Assembly: GCA_017308135.1 (NCBI GenBank)
Contig: JAFKFM010000008.1
Location: 806,001 to 870,000 of the forward strand
Direction: 5' to 3'
Origin: Alphaproteobacteria bacterium
GTDB taxonomy: Bacteria; Pseudomonadota; Alphaproteobacteria; CACIAM-22H2
Length of the DNA stretch: 64,000 nucleotides
Numbering within the stretch: position 1 is the first letter of the stretch; each line of letters begins with the position of its first letter. Under the pieces are notes generated by a model. It was not told the origin of the DNA, did not search any database, and saw only the letters and a program-made list of their open reading frames with translations. A program made the translations under genes and the position numbers. This document shows positions 30,383 to 41,621 of the stretch, in pieces.

Positions 30383-31110
30383 AAAGCGGCGGCGGCGATC
30401 TGTTCGAGCTGTGGGTCTATCTCTCGACCACGCCGCTGCTGGGACTCACGGTAACGCTCGTCGCCTATCTGATCGGAAGGCGCATCTACGAGTATTTCGA
30501 CCGTACGCCGATCGCCAATCCGGTGCTGATCGCGGTGATCCTGCTGGTGGCGCTGCTGTGGATCGCGGACGTGCCCTATCGGCGTTATTTCGAAGGCGCG
30601 CAATTCGTCCATTTCCTGTTGGGGCCCGCAACCGTGGCGCTGGCCGTCCCGCTCTATCGCCACTTCGCCGAGATCAAGCGCAACGCCGTGGCGATCTTCG
30701 TGTCGATCGTCGCGGGATCGACCACCGCCATCGTCTCGGCCGTCGGCACGGCGTGGCTGTTCGGCGCCACCGAACGCACGCTGCTCAGCCTCGCCCCCAA
30801 ATCGGTGACCACGCCGGTCGCGATGGGCATTTCGGAATCGATCGGCGGCTTCCCCGCCCTCACCGCCGTGCTGGTGATCCTCACCGGCATTCTCGGCGCG
30901 ATGTTCGGCACCTGGACGATGAACGCGCTGCGCCTCAAAGATTGGCGCGCGCGGGGCCTGGGCATGGGCACGGCCGCGCACGGGATCGGTACGGCGCGCG
31001 CGTTTCAGGTGAACGAATTGGCGGGTGCCTTCTCCAGCCTCGCGTTGGGCCTCAACGCGCTGGCGACGGCGATCTTGGTGCCGCTGATTATTCGGCTGCT
31101 GTCGTCGTGA
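30379..31110 (+). CDS. LrgB family protein
   Basis: A 243-residue membrane protein with several hydrophobic helices. The family shows in LLGPATVALAVPLYRH, PKSVTTPVAMGISESIGGFP and GTAAHGIGTARAFQ. Start at MKSGGGDLFEL because of the ATGA overlap with the LrgA-type gene. The last 23 bases overlap the end of a convergent MarR-type regulator gene. Confidence 0.9.
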   Translation: MKSGGGDLFELWVYLSTTPLLGLTVTLVAYLIGRRIYEYFDRTPIANPVLIAVILLVALLWIADVPYRRYFEGAQFVHFLLGPATVALAVPLYRHFAEIKRNAVAIFVSIVAGSTTAIVSAVGTAWLFGATERTLLSLAPKSVTTPVAMGISESIGGFPALTAVLVILTGILGAMFGTWTMNALRLKDWRARGLGMGTAAHGIGTARAFQVNELAGAFSSLALGLNALATAILVPLIIRLLSS

Positions 31111-31582
31111 CCTGCGGCGCGTAGCCGCCCTGCCCGATCGCGCCGATCCAGAACTGCTCCATGCGGCGCAGCGTTTGCTCGAGCTGGGTGAGATCGCCCG
31201 GCTTCACCAGCGTGCGCGTCAACTCGTCGGCATGGCGCGCGAAGACCTGATCGAGACGCTCGTGCAGCTTCAGGCCCTGCGCCGTCAGCTTGACGCGCAC
31301 CGAGCGGCGGTCATGCGGGCTGCGCGCCTGCGAGATGTATTCGTTGTCGATCAGTTTCTTCAGATTGTAGGAAACGTTCGAGCCCAGGTAATAGCCGCGC
31401 TGGGTCAGTTCGCCGACCGTCAGCTCGTCCTTGCCGATATTGTAGAGGATCAGCGCCTGGACGTTGTTGATGTCGCGCACGCTCATCCGATCGAGTTCCA
31501 GTTTCACGACTTCGAGGAACTGGCGATGCAGCCGCTCGACGAGCGAAACGGAATCGAGATAGTCGCGCTTGAGGTCCGACAT
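31088..31582 (-). CDS. MarR family winged-helix regulator, LdtR-like
   Basis: A 164-residue dimeric regulator. A MarR fold is visible from RDINNVQALILYNIGKDELT through the recognition helix (YYLGSNVSYNLKKLIDNEYI) and wing (DRRSVRVKLTAQGL). The sequence pattern, including RGYYLGSNVSYNLKKL, resembles LdtR of Rhizobiales, which controls L,D-transpeptidase and osmotic functions. The target is unknown here; an L,D-transpeptidase gene lies at 50.8 kb, which is far away. It shares no promoter with the Lrg genes. Confidence 0.8.
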   Translation of the reverse strand: MSDLKRDYLDSVSLVERLHRQFLEVVKLELDRMSVRDINNVQALILYNIGKDELTVGELTQRGYYLGSNVSYNLKKLIDNEYISQARSPHDRRSVRVKLTAQGLKLHERLDQVFARHADELTRTLVKPGDLTQLEQTLRRMEQFWIGAIGQGGYAPQVTTTAAE

Positions 31583-31650
31583 CAGGTGAGGTCCCGGAAA
31601 AAATACCGAAAAGTTTTAACATAAATACGGGACGAATGGTTAAGGACCTC

Positions 31651-32529
31651 TTACCTGCCCTGCAACATCTTGATAATACCGGAAAAGTCGAGCGGCCCGT
31701 CGCCCTTCGCGGCCATCAAAGCATACAAAGATTCGGCCGCGGCCCCCAAAGGTGTCGCCTGCCCGGTCGTTTGCGCGGCCGCTTGGGCAAGCTTCAAATC
31801 CTTCAACATCATGTCGGCGGTGAAGCCAGGCTTGTAGTCGCGGTTGGCCGGCGACGCGGGCACCGGGCCGGGTACTGGGCAATAGCTCGTCATCGACCAG
31901 CACTGGCCCGAGCTTTTCGACGAGATGTCGAAAAGCTTCTGCGCGTCGAGACCGAGCTTGGCGGCGAGGCTGAAACCTTCCGCCACCGCGATCATCGAAA
32001 TGCCGAGGATCATGTTGTTGCAGATCTTCGCCGCCTGGCCGTTGCCGGGCCCGCCGGCATGGACGATCGTCTTCCCCATTTTGGATAGGATCGGCTGCGC
32101 GCGCGCGAATGCCGCTTCGCCGCCGCCGACCATGAAGGTGAGCGTGGCGTTCGCCGCCCCGACCGTGCCGCCGGAAACGGGCGCATCGACCATTTCGAAC
32201 CCCGCATCGCTCGCCTTCTTGGCGATGGCGCGGGCGCTGTCGACGTCGATGGTCGAGCAATCGATCAGCAAGGCGCCCTTCTCGGCCGCCGGGATCACGG
32301 CGTCGTAAACGGCGCGCGACTGCGGCCCGGCGGGCAGCATCGTCACGACGATCGACGCACCTTTGACGGCCTCGGCGATCGATGCGGCCGCCGCAACGCC
32401 GTTGGCCACCGCCGCATCGAGATTGGCTTTCGCCAGATCGAAGCCGCGCACACTCTCGCCCGCCTTGGCGAGATTGCCGGCCATCGGGCCGCCCATGTTA
32501 CCGAGGCCGATGAATGCGATCGTCGCCAT
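31651..32529 (-). CDS. mmsB: 3-hydroxyisobutyrate dehydrogenase
   Basis: A 292-residue NAD-dependent dehydrogenase of the 6PGDH-like family that oxidises 3-hydroxyisobutyrate to methylmalonate semialdehyde in valine breakdown. The GxGxxG loop IAFIGLGNMGGPMAGNL is at the N-terminus, DAPVSGGTVGA near 120, and the catalytic Lys motif GNGQAAKICNN near 168. It follows the 3-hydroxyisobutyryl-CoA hydrolase gene by 22 bases, which supports the assignment over other members of this family. Confidence 0.9.
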   Translation of the reverse strand: MATIAFIGLGNMGGPMAGNLAKAGESVRGFDLAKANLDAAVANGVAAAASIAEAVKGASIVVTMLPAGPQSRAVYDAVIPAAEKGALLIDCSTIDVDSARAIAKKASDAGFEMVDAPVSGGTVGAANATLTFMVGGGEAAFARAQPILSKMGKTIVHAGGPGNGQAAKICNNMILGISMIAVAEGFSLAAKLGLDAQKLFDISSKSSGQCWSMTSYCPVPGPVPASPANRDYKPGFTADMMLKDLKLAQAAAQTTGQATPLGAAAESLYALMAAKGDGPLDFSGIIKMLQGR

Positions 32530-32551
32530 GTTTTCCTCCCGGTTTTATTTT

Positions 32552-34683
<2,132 letters not shown>

Positions 34684-34684
34684 C

Positions 34685-34773
34685 CGTCATCCCGGCCGAG
34701 CATTTAGCGAGAGCCGGGATCTCGTGAGACCCCGGGTCGCGCCGGCGAAACCACCGGCTTGCCCGGGGTGACG
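34685..34773. repeat. Intergenic palindromic repeat between convergent genes
   Basis: Ends CGTCATCCCGG and CCGGGGTGACG are near-perfect inverted copies, enclosing internal GC-rich palindromes (GAGCCGGGATCTC, GAGACCCCGGGTC). This CGTCAT...GTGACG element resembles interspersed repeats common in alphaproteobacterial genomes. It fills the gap between hemB and the convergent hydrolase gene, so it could fold into a bidirectional terminator. Confidence 0.75.
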
Positions 34774-34774
34774 A

Positions 34775-35671
34775 TTATTCTTCGAAGAATTTCAGCGCCG
34801 CGCGGTCGTGCAGCGGCAGGCGGTGGCCGGCCTCGTGGAAGCCGACATGGCCGCCGCCGGATGCGAGCAGCGGCGTCACGCGCGGATTGCGTGACCAATC
34901 GCGATCCAAATAGGCGTCGGGCGGAATCCACGGATCGTCGAGCGCGTGGACGATCAGCGTGGGCACGGCGATCGCGTCGAGAAACCCGGCGGCCGAGCAG
35001 CGCGCGTAGTAATCCGCCGCGTTCTTGAAGCCGTTGCGCGGGGCGACGATCCGGTCGTCGAACTCCCAGATGCTGCGAATGCCCGACGGCGGTTCGTGCG
35101 CATCCGCCAGCATCTGGCGCAGCAGATGATCGTGGTAAACGCGATTGCGTCGCGACCCCATGCGCAAGCTCGTGCCCGCTAGATCGAGAGGTGCGGACAC
35201 CGCGACGGCTTTGACGATCGTCCCCGCCCCCTCGCCCAAATGCTTCAGCAGCATATTGGCGCCCAGCGAATAGCCGACCGCGTGAATGCCGTGCGGCACG
35301 TCGAGAGATCGCAACGCCTGTGCGAGGTCTTCACTGCGCCCGGCGTGATACATCGCCTTCCCGCCGCCCCCCGCCCCGCGCAAGTTCAAGCGCAGCACGT
35401 TCGATCCGGCGGCGAGATGGGCGGCCGCGCTGACGCGCATATAGGTCGAGTTCGCGTTGCCGGTCAGGCCGTGGATCAACACGATCAGCGGCTTCGCGTC
35501 GCCGCCCGGCACGCGATTGAGTTCGCCGGTCAGCGTGTCGCCGTCGTCGAGCGGCAGCGTCACGGGTTCGGCGCGCGGCAGATCGGCGCGCGGGGGCGAC
35601 ATGAAATTCCGCAGCGTTTGCAGATCGGCGCCGAACCACGGGAAACGCGGCCGGAATTTCTCGACGTTCAT
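34775..35671 (-). CDS. Alpha/beta hydrolase, YheT family
   Basis: A 298-residue hydrolase. The nucleophile is the Ser in VGYSLGANMLLKHLGE (about residue 138), the acid Asp in ALDDPWIPPDAYL and the base His in GGGHVGFHEAGH. IHGLTGNANSTYMR forms the oxyanion loop. YheT-type proteins are probable esterases with unclear substrates. The ATG overlaps the end of the rhomboid gene as ATGA. Confidence 0.86.
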   Translation of the reverse strand: MNVEKFRPRFPWFGADLQTLRNFMSPPRADLPRAEPVTLPLDDGDTLTGELNRVPGGDAKPLIVLIHGLTGNANSTYMRVSAAAHLAAGSNVLRLNLRGAGGGGKAMYHAGRSEDLAQALRSLDVPHGIHAVGYSLGANMLLKHLGEGAGTIVKAVAVSAPLDLAGTSLRMGSRRNRVYHDHLLRQMLADAHEPPSGIRSIWEFDDRIVAPRNGFKNAADYYARCSAAGFLDAIAVPTLIVHALDDPWIPPDAYLDRDWSRNPRVTPLLASGGGHVGFHEAGHRLPLHDRAALKFFEE

Positions 35672-36372
35672 CCCCACGGGCCCGTGCGGTTGCGGCCTTC
35701 GAACAACGCCACGCCCCGGCGCTTGAAGATCGGGATCAATGCCATTCCGGCGAGGAAGCCGCCGATATGCGCCCACCACGCCACGCCGCCTTCGTCCGGA
35801 TCGGCGAGGAATGCGTTGGCGAATTGCACGACGATCCAGAAGCCGAGCACCGCCCAAGCCGGCAGCCAGGCAAAGCGGAAAAAGGCGAAGCTCCACACAT
35901 GCGCGTGCGGGTGGAGCAGCAAATACGCGCCGAGCACACCGGACACGGCGCCCGACGCGCCGATCATCGGCGTGGTCGACGACGGATCGACCGCACCTTG
36001 CGCGAAAGCGGCGGCGAGACCGCACAGCGCGTAGAACACGAGGAAGCGAAACCGCCCCATCGAATCCTCGATGTTGTTTCCGAAGGTCCACAGGTAAAGC
36101 ATGTTGCCCGCGACATGCATCAGCGAGCCGTGCAGGAACATGGCACTGAAGACCGTCGTCCAGGCGGGCGGTGGGGCCAACGCTTCGTCGATATAGGCCT
36201 CGCCGGTCAATACCGCCGGGATCATCCCGAAGCGCAGGATGAATTCCTCCGACGCCGCCGGGGCGAGCGTGGCCTGATGGACGAACACGGCGGCGTTGAT
36301 CGCCACGAAGATCGCCGTCAGAACGGCGAAGCTGCGCGTCGGGTTGTCGTCCTTGAGCGGGACGAGGATCAA
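35668..36372 (-). CDS. Rhomboid family intramembrane serine protease
   Basis: A 234-residue membrane protein with about six helices. The active-site serine is in GASGAVSGVLGAYLL (about residue 142) and the histidine in WWAHIGGFLAGM (about 203). The conserved HGSLMHVAGNML segment is present. It is coupled downstream to the YheT gene and follows an alpha/beta hydrolase gene by nine bases. A second rhomboid lies at 56.9 kb. Confidence 0.88.
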   Translation of the reverse strand: MILVPLKDDNPTRSFAVLTAIFVAINAAVFVHQATLAPAASEEFILRFGMIPAVLTGEAYIDEALAPPPAWTTVFSAMFLHGSLMHVAGNMLYLWTFGNNIEDSMGRFRFLVFYALCGLAAAFAQGAVDPSSTTPMIGASGAVSGVLGAYLLLHPHAHVWSFAFFRFAWLPAWAVLGFWIVVQFANAFLADPDEGGVAWWAHIGGFLAGMALIPIFKRRGVALFEGRNRTGPWG

Positions 36373-36381
36373 GGCGGCGCC

Positions 36382-37239
36382 TTAATTCGCGCCGGACAGG
36401 AACTCGACGATCGTGCCGATCTGATCCTGCGTCATCAACGCGGGCGCATGGCCGCAACCGGCGACTTCGACCGCGCGGCAATTCGGGCGCTTGACCATGC
36501 GCAGCAGCGTTTCGCGCAGCAGCAGGTCGGAGGTTTCGCCGCGCATCGCCAGCACCGGCACGCGCAACTGGTCCCAGAACGGCCACAGCACGACGTCGTC
36601 GGCCGTGCGGCCCGCGAAGGGTTTGCCGATCGCGGGGTCGTAGCGCAGGCGCAGATCGCCCTCGCCCGATTCCTCGGCCGCGTGGAAGGCGAGATGCATC
36701 CATTCCGCGTCGGTCAATTCGCCGAAGGGTTTGTGGACTTCGCGCAGATAGGCTTCGACTTCCTCGAAATCCTGGAAGCGCGGATCGCGCCCGCAATACT
36801 CGCCGATGCGCTGGAGCGCTTGGGCCGGCACGAAGGGCCCGATATCGTTGAGCACCAGCTTGCGGATGAAATGGCCGCGCTGCGCGGCAAGCAACATGCC
36901 GATCAAGCCGCCCATCGACGTGCCGACCCAGTCGAGCTTGGCGACGTCGAGCCGCGCATAAAGTGCGGCGACCGTCTGCGTATAGACCGGGTAGGAATAA
37001 TCGTCGGCGCGGTGCAGCCAATCAGACGCGCCGCGCCCGGGCATATCCGGGCACACGACGCGCCAGCCGTCATGCGCCAGCGCGCGGGCCAGCGCGTCGA
37101 AATCGCGGCCGTTGCGCGTCAAGCCATGGACGCAGATCACGGTGCGGTCGGGCGCGCGTTCGGGGCCCCATTCCGTCCAAGCGAGACGGAAAAAGCCGCC
37201 GGGGCCGAGCACGGGCATTTTGTGGTCGCGCGGAGTCAT
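36382..37239 (-). CDS. Alpha/beta hydrolase
   Basis: A 285-residue hydrolase with the typical VICVHGLTRNGRDFDALA oxyanion loop (about residue 40), nucleophile Ser in VGTSMGGLIGMLLAA (about 113), and His in GCGHAPALM near the C-terminus. Start at MTPRDHK is chosen; MPVLGPGG seven codons later is possible. The function is not determined. It is divergent from the first EamA gene, with 89 bases between them. Confidence 0.82.
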   Translation of the reverse strand: MTPRDHKMPVLGPGGFFRLAWTEWGPERAPDRTVICVHGLTRNGRDFDALARALAHDGWRVVCPDMPGRGASDWLHRADDYSYPVYTQTVAALYARLDVAKLDWVGTSMGGLIGMLLAAQRGHFIRKLVLNDIGPFVPAQALQRIGEYCGRDPRFQDFEEVEAYLREVHKPFGELTDAEWMHLAFHAAEESGEGDLRLRYDPAIGKPFAGRTADDVVLWPFWDQLRVPVLAMRGETSDLLLRETLLRMVKRPNCRAVEVAGCGHAPALMTQDQIGTIVEFLSGAN

Positions 37240-37328
37240 GGGCGATTTGTACCGCGACGCCCCGCCTATGGACAACTCATGCCGCGCCGCCTACAACGCG
37301 GCGGCCCTCACAAACGCCCCAAAAAATC

Positions 37329-38198
37329 TTGTTTTCCGCGCTTTCGCAACGCACCCAGGGATACCTGTTCGCCATCGCCGCACCTTTGTGCTGGAGCGTG
37401 GGCGGCGTGGTCATGCGTTTGGTCGAGGCGGGCCCGTGGGACATCGTGTTCTGGCGTGCGCTGGCCCATGCGCTGATTTTCCCGCTGATGCTGCGCGCGA
37501 TGACCGGAAATTGGGGATTGTCGGTCTTCCGGGACCATACGCGCCTCGTGTTGATTTCCGCCGCTTGCGTTTGCGTGACGCTGACCATGCATGTCATCGG
37601 CATGACATCGACGACCGTGGCCAACGCGCTGCTCTTGCAATCGACCTCGCCGATCATGGTCGCGTTCCTGGCGCTGTTCTTCCTGAAGGAGAAGGTGCCG
37701 GCGGCGAGCTGGGCCGCTATCGCCGTCGCGATGGGCGGTTTGGGTCTCGTCATGGGCGCGTCGATCGCGGAGGGCGCGTTGCTCGGCAAGCTCGCCGCGC
37801 TGTCTGTGGCGCTCGGTTCGGCGATCAACGTGACGCTGATCCGCGGCCAACGCGCGGTCGATCTGCGCCCCGGCACCACCCTCGCCGCGATCGCCGCGGT
37901 CGCGATGGCGTGGGCGATCGGCAATCCCTTCGCGGTGCCCGCACAATCGGCGATCGCGCTGTTCGTCCTCGGCTTCGTGCAGATGTCGGTGGGCCTCACC
38001 TTCTTCTACGCCGCCATCCGCCGCTTGCCGGTCGTGCAGGTCGTGCTGATCGCCCTGCTCGAACCCGTCCTGGGGCCGATCTGGACATGGATCGGTGTGG
38101 GCGAAACGCCGTCGCTGGGCACGATCATCGGCGGCGCGATTCTGCTGGCGGCGCTGGCCGGCAACGCGATCGTCACCGCGCGCGGCGGGGCGAAATGA
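37329..38198 (+). CDS. EamA-type DMT family transporter 1
   Basis: A 289-residue protein with ten predicted helices in two EamA repeats (for example WSVGGVVMRLVEAGPWDIVFWRALAHA and GLTFFYAAIRRLPVVQVVLIALLEP). No ATG precedes the first helix, so a TTG start at 37329 is chosen; the first in-frame ATG would remove helix 1. Substrate unknown. The stop overlaps the second EamA start as ATGA. Confidence 0.84.
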   Translation: MFSALSQRTQGYLFAIAAPLCWSVGGVVMRLVEAGPWDIVFWRALAHALIFPLMLRAMTGNWGLSVFRDHTRLVLISAACVCVTLTMHVIGMTSTTVANALLLQSTSPIMVAFLALFFLKEKVPAASWAAIAVAMGGLGLVMGASIAEGALLGKLAALSVALGSAINVTLIRGQRAVDLRPGTTLAAIAAVAMAWAIGNPFAVPAQSAIALFVLGFVQMSVGLTFFYAAIRRLPVVQVVLIALLEPVLGPIWTWIGVGETPSLGTIIGGAILLAALAGNAIVTARGGAK

Positions 38199-39073
38199 GC
38201 GGGGCAAACACCTCCGCGCGCGGCATCGCGCTGATGCTCTGCGCCACGCTGTTCTGGAGCACGTCGGGGCTGTTCGTGCGCATGCTCGATGGGACGGGCG
38301 CGCCGTCGATGGTGTTCTGGCGCTCGATGGGCATGCTCGCGCTCGTCGGTATCTATCTCGTGTGGCGCTACGGGCGCGATGCGGCCGCGTCGATCAAGGC
38401 GCTGGGGATCGGCGGCGCCGCCGCCGCCTTCATGCTGTCGCTGCAATTCCTATTCTTCCTGATCGCGGTCGCCAATACCACGGTCGCGACGGCGCTGTTT
38501 TTGATGAGCACGTCGCCCTTCTGGGCAGCCATCGTCGCGCGCCTGTTCTTGGGCGAAAACATCGCCACGCGCACCTGGATCGCGATGGCGTTCTGCTCGA
38601 CCGGTGTCGCGATCATGGTGTGGGATGCGCTGGAATTCGGCTCGATCATCGGGCCGCTGGCCGCTTTGGGCGTGTCGATTTCCTTCGCCTTCCAAATCCT
38701 GATGTTGCGCAAGTTGAAGGCCGGCATCGATCCCGCGCCCAGCGTGTTCCTGGCGGGCATCATGTCGGTCGCGACGATGCTGCCCTTCATCTTCGCCGAC
38801 GCCACGTCGCTGCGCGACATCGCCATTCTGATGGCGATGGGGGCCGTGCAGCTCGGCTGCGGTTGCTTGCTGATGACCATCGCGTCGCGCGAAGTGCGCG
38901 CGGCCGATATCGGCCTGATCGCGATTCTGGAAATCGTGCTCGCCCCGCTATGGGTGTGGCTCGCCTTCGGCGAAACGCCCAGTGCCCGCGCGATGGTCGG
39001 TGCGGCGATCGTGCTGTCCTGCCTTGTCGCGAACGAAGCGCTGCCCCGCCTGATCGGCCGCAAAAAACCCTGA
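38195..39073 (+). CDS. EamA-type DMT family transporter 2
   Basis: A 292-residue exporter-type membrane protein with the same fold as its neighbour: FWSTSGLFVRMLDGTGAPSMVFWRS in repeat 1 and VRAADIGLIAILEIVLAPLWVWLAF in repeat 2. Coupled by ATGA to the upstream EamA gene. The pair may form a heterodimer or two separate exporters. The substrate is not visible from sequence. Confidence 0.86.
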   Translation: MSGANTSARGIALMLCATLFWSTSGLFVRMLDGTGAPSMVFWRSMGMLALVGIYLVWRYGRDAAASIKALGIGGAAAAFMLSLQFLFFLIAVANTTVATALFLMSTSPFWAAIVARLFLGENIATRTWIAMAFCSTGVAIMVWDALEFGSIIGPLAALGVSISFAFQILMLRKLKAGIDPAPSVFLAGIMSVATMLPFIFADATSLRDIAILMAMGAVQLGCGCLLMTIASREVRAADIGLIAILEIVLAPLWVWLAFGETPSARAMVGAAIVLSCLVANEALPRLIGRKKP

Positions 39074-39118
39074 TGCGGCTCGGGTTGCGCGGCACGCGCA
39101 ATCCGATAAAACAGACTT

Positions 39119-41479
39119 ATGCGAGCTTTGAAATGGATCGGTGCTAGCGTTCTGGCACTCGGGTTATTGACCGGAATCATCGGCGGCGCGGCGGTGCTTT
39201 ATCTGCGCACCGGCCTTGCCGATACGCGCGGCGAGATCCGCATCGCCGGATTGGAAGGCGAGATCGAGATCGTCCGCGACGAATTCGGCGTGCCGCATGT
39301 CTGGGCGCGGAACGAACGCGATCTATGGCTCGCCCTCGGCTTTCTGCACGCCCAGGATCGCGGCGTGCAACTCGAACTCGTGCGCCTGCTCGGCCAAGGC
39401 CGCGTGGCGGAGATCGTCGGTCCCCGCGCGCTGCCGCTCGACCGGTTCTATCGCGCACTCGGCCTGTCGCGCGCCGCGCGCGACGCCTATATCGCCGCCA
39501 CCCCCGAATTGCGCCAACGCGCCGATGCGTATGCGGCGGGTGTGAACGCGGCATTGGCCGCACGCGACGGTGCGCCGCCGCCCGAATTCCTCGCCACCGG
39601 TTATAAGCCCGAGCGTTGGGAATCCTGGCAGACGCTGCTGTGGGGCCAGTTGATGGCGCTGCAATTGACCGGCGATTGGCGCGACGAATTGTTCCGCCTG
39701 CGTCTGGGCGATCGCTACACCGCCGCGCTCGAAGCCGCGTTGTGGCCGCAATGGGGAACTGGCGACGCCGCGATCGTCGCGCACACCGATCCCGCGCTTG
39801 CGACATGGGCGAACGCGATCGCCAAGGCCTTGCCCCGCCCCATCGGTCCCGATCAAGCGTCGAACACCTGGATCGCCGGCGGTGCGAAGACCGCATCGGG
39901 CAAACCGATCTTGGCGAGCGATCCGCATCTGGGCTTGGGCGCGCCGGGCCAATGGTATCTCGCCCGGCTCGCGGTGACGGGCACGGATATCGTCTATGCC
40001 GGCGCCACCGCACCCGGCGCGCCCGCTTTGGTGCTGGGCCATAACGGGCGCATCGCCTGGGGCTTCACCACCACCAACGCCGACACGGCCGATCTGACGA
40101 TCGAGCGCGTCGATCCGTCGAGCCCGGCGATGTATCTCACACCGGAAGGCCCGCGCGCGTTCGAGCTGCGCGAGGAAGTGTTCCAAGCGCGTGGCGCCGC
40201 GCCGGTCACGCTAACGCTGCGCCGCACGCGCAACGGCATCGTGATTTCCGATTTCGACGCGGCTGCCGCATCCGTCGCGCCCAACGGCGAGTTGCTGGCG
40301 CTGATGCTGCCGGTGATCGCGGCCCCCGACACGACCGCCGATGCGATCGTGCGCCTCAATCGCGCGAACAACGTCGCCGAAGCCTTCGACGCGACGCGCC
40401 AATGGCTCGCCCCCGTGCAGAACATGTCGGTCGCAGATCGCGACGGCGCCATCGGAATGCGCGTGGTCGGCGCGATCCCGCTGCGCAACGGCGGCGACTC
40501 CCCCTTGCCCAAGCGCGGCTGGACGGGCGCTTCGGGCTGGCAAGGCTTCGTGCCGTTCGAGCGGATGCCCGCGCGCGTCGATCCCGCCAATGCGCGTTTG
40601 TCGAACGGCAACGACCGCGTCGTCGGTCCCGAATGGCCGTTCTATCTGGGCCGCGGCTTCGATGCGCCGTTCCGCCAAAAGCGCATCGTCGAAATGCTCG
40701 ATCTGCGGGAAGGTCAAACGCCCGCCTATCACGAGGCGATGCTGGCCGACGCCGTGTCGATCTTCGCGCGCGATGCGATCGCGGCGGCTTCGTGGCTGTC
40801 GCCGGTCGAGCCGCGCGCGCACGCGGCGATGGAACGCTTGCGTGGCTGGGACGCGTCGGTGCGCGCGGACAAACCCGAAGGCTTGATCTTCAACGTTTGG
40901 GTCCGCGAGATGACGCGGCGTTTGACGCAAAACGCGCTGGGCGATCTCGCGGCCGATTTCGGGCGCGAACGGCCGCGCATGGTGCTCGACGCGTTGAACC
41001 GCAACTCGCCCTATTGCGCCGGCGATTGTCCGAAGCTCGTGTCGGACTCCCTCGTCGCCGCGATCGAATGGATCGAAACGCGCCACGGCCGCACGCCCGA
41101 CCGCTGGCGCTGGGGCGACGAACATATGGCGCCGTTCGACAATCCCGTCCTGTCGCGCCTGCCGCTGATCGGCTGGTTCCTGTCGGTCGATATCCCGACC
41201 GACGGCGATTACTTCACCGTCAATCGCGGGGCGAATTCGGCGCGCGATCCGGACCGGCCCTTCGCCCATATCCATGGTGCGGGCTATCGTGCGGTCTACG
41301 ATCTTGCCGATCTGGATGCGTCGCTGTTCGTCGTCGCCCCCGGCCAGTCGGGCCATCCGTTGTCCGCGCATTGGGCCGATCTCGCCCCGATCTGGGCGAG
41401 CGGCCGGCATTTGCGTTTGGCGCGGAATCGGGCCGAGCTGGAGTCGGGTGCCGATATCCTGCGCCTGACCCCGCCCTGA
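39119..41479 (+). CDS. Penicillin acylase family protein
   Basis: A 786-residue Ntn-hydrolase precursor. The N-terminus has an anchor or signal helix (residues 7-29). The alpha chain includes VRDEFGVPHVWARNERDLWLALGF, and the beta-chain nucleophile should be Ser248 in DQASNTWIAGG, with cleavage just before it. This family deacylates beta-lactams or acyl-homoserine lactones. The substrate is unknown. It stands alone between EamA 2 and motB. Confidence 0.87.
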   Translation: MRALKWIGASVLALGLLTGIIGGAAVLYLRTGLADTRGEIRIAGLEGEIEIVRDEFGVPHVWARNERDLWLALGFLHAQDRGVQLELVRLLGQGRVAEIVGPRALPLDRFYRALGLSRAARDAYIAATPELRQRADAYAAGVNAALAARDGAPPPEFLATGYKPERWESWQTLLWGQLMALQLTGDWRDELFRLRLGDRYTAALEAALWPQWGTGDAAIVAHTDPALATWANAIAKALPRPIGPDQASNTWIAGGAKTASGKPILASDPHLGLGAPGQWYLARLAVTGTDIVYAGATAPGAPALVLGHNGRIAWGFTTTNADTADLTIERVDPSSPAMYLTPEGPRAFELREEVFQARGAAPVTLTLRRTRNGIVISDFDAAAASVAPNGELLALMLPVIAAPDTTADAIVRLNRANNVAEAFDATRQWLAPVQNMSVADRDGAIGMRVVGAIPLRNGGDSPLPKRGWTGASGWQGFVPFERMPARVDPANARLSNGNDRVVGPEWPFYLGRGFDAPFRQKRIVEMLDLREGQTPAYHEAMLADAVSIFARDAIAAASWLSPVEPRAHAAMERLRGWDASVRADKPEGLIFNVWVREMTRRLTQNALGDLAADFGRERPRMVLDALNRNSPYCAGDCPKLVSDSLVAAIEWIETRHGRTPDRWRWGDEHMAPFDNPVLSRLPLIGWFLSVDIPTDGDYFTVNRGANSARDPDRPFAHIHGAGYRAVYDLADLDASLFVVAPGQSGHPLSAHWADLAPIWASGRHLRLARNRAELESGADILRLTPP

Positions 41480-41534
41480 AAAATCAATGCGTTGGCCGGT
41501 TTTTCACCCCGCGTTAACGATCCTGATTTAGTAT

Positions 41535-41549
41535 TTAAGACGAATTTTA
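41535..41549. promoter_or_regulatory. CtrA-box-like element upstream of motB
   Basis: The + strand reads TTAA-N7-TTTA, one mismatch from CtrA consensus. It lies about 75 bases upstream of the motB start. GTTAAC also occurs at 41514-41519. Confidence 0.35.
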
Positions 41550-41621
41550 CCGAGCCGGGCGCGGATTGAAGCGTGCGGTGCGGCGACGCATATTGAGCCT
41601 GCGTCACACCCAGGAACGACG

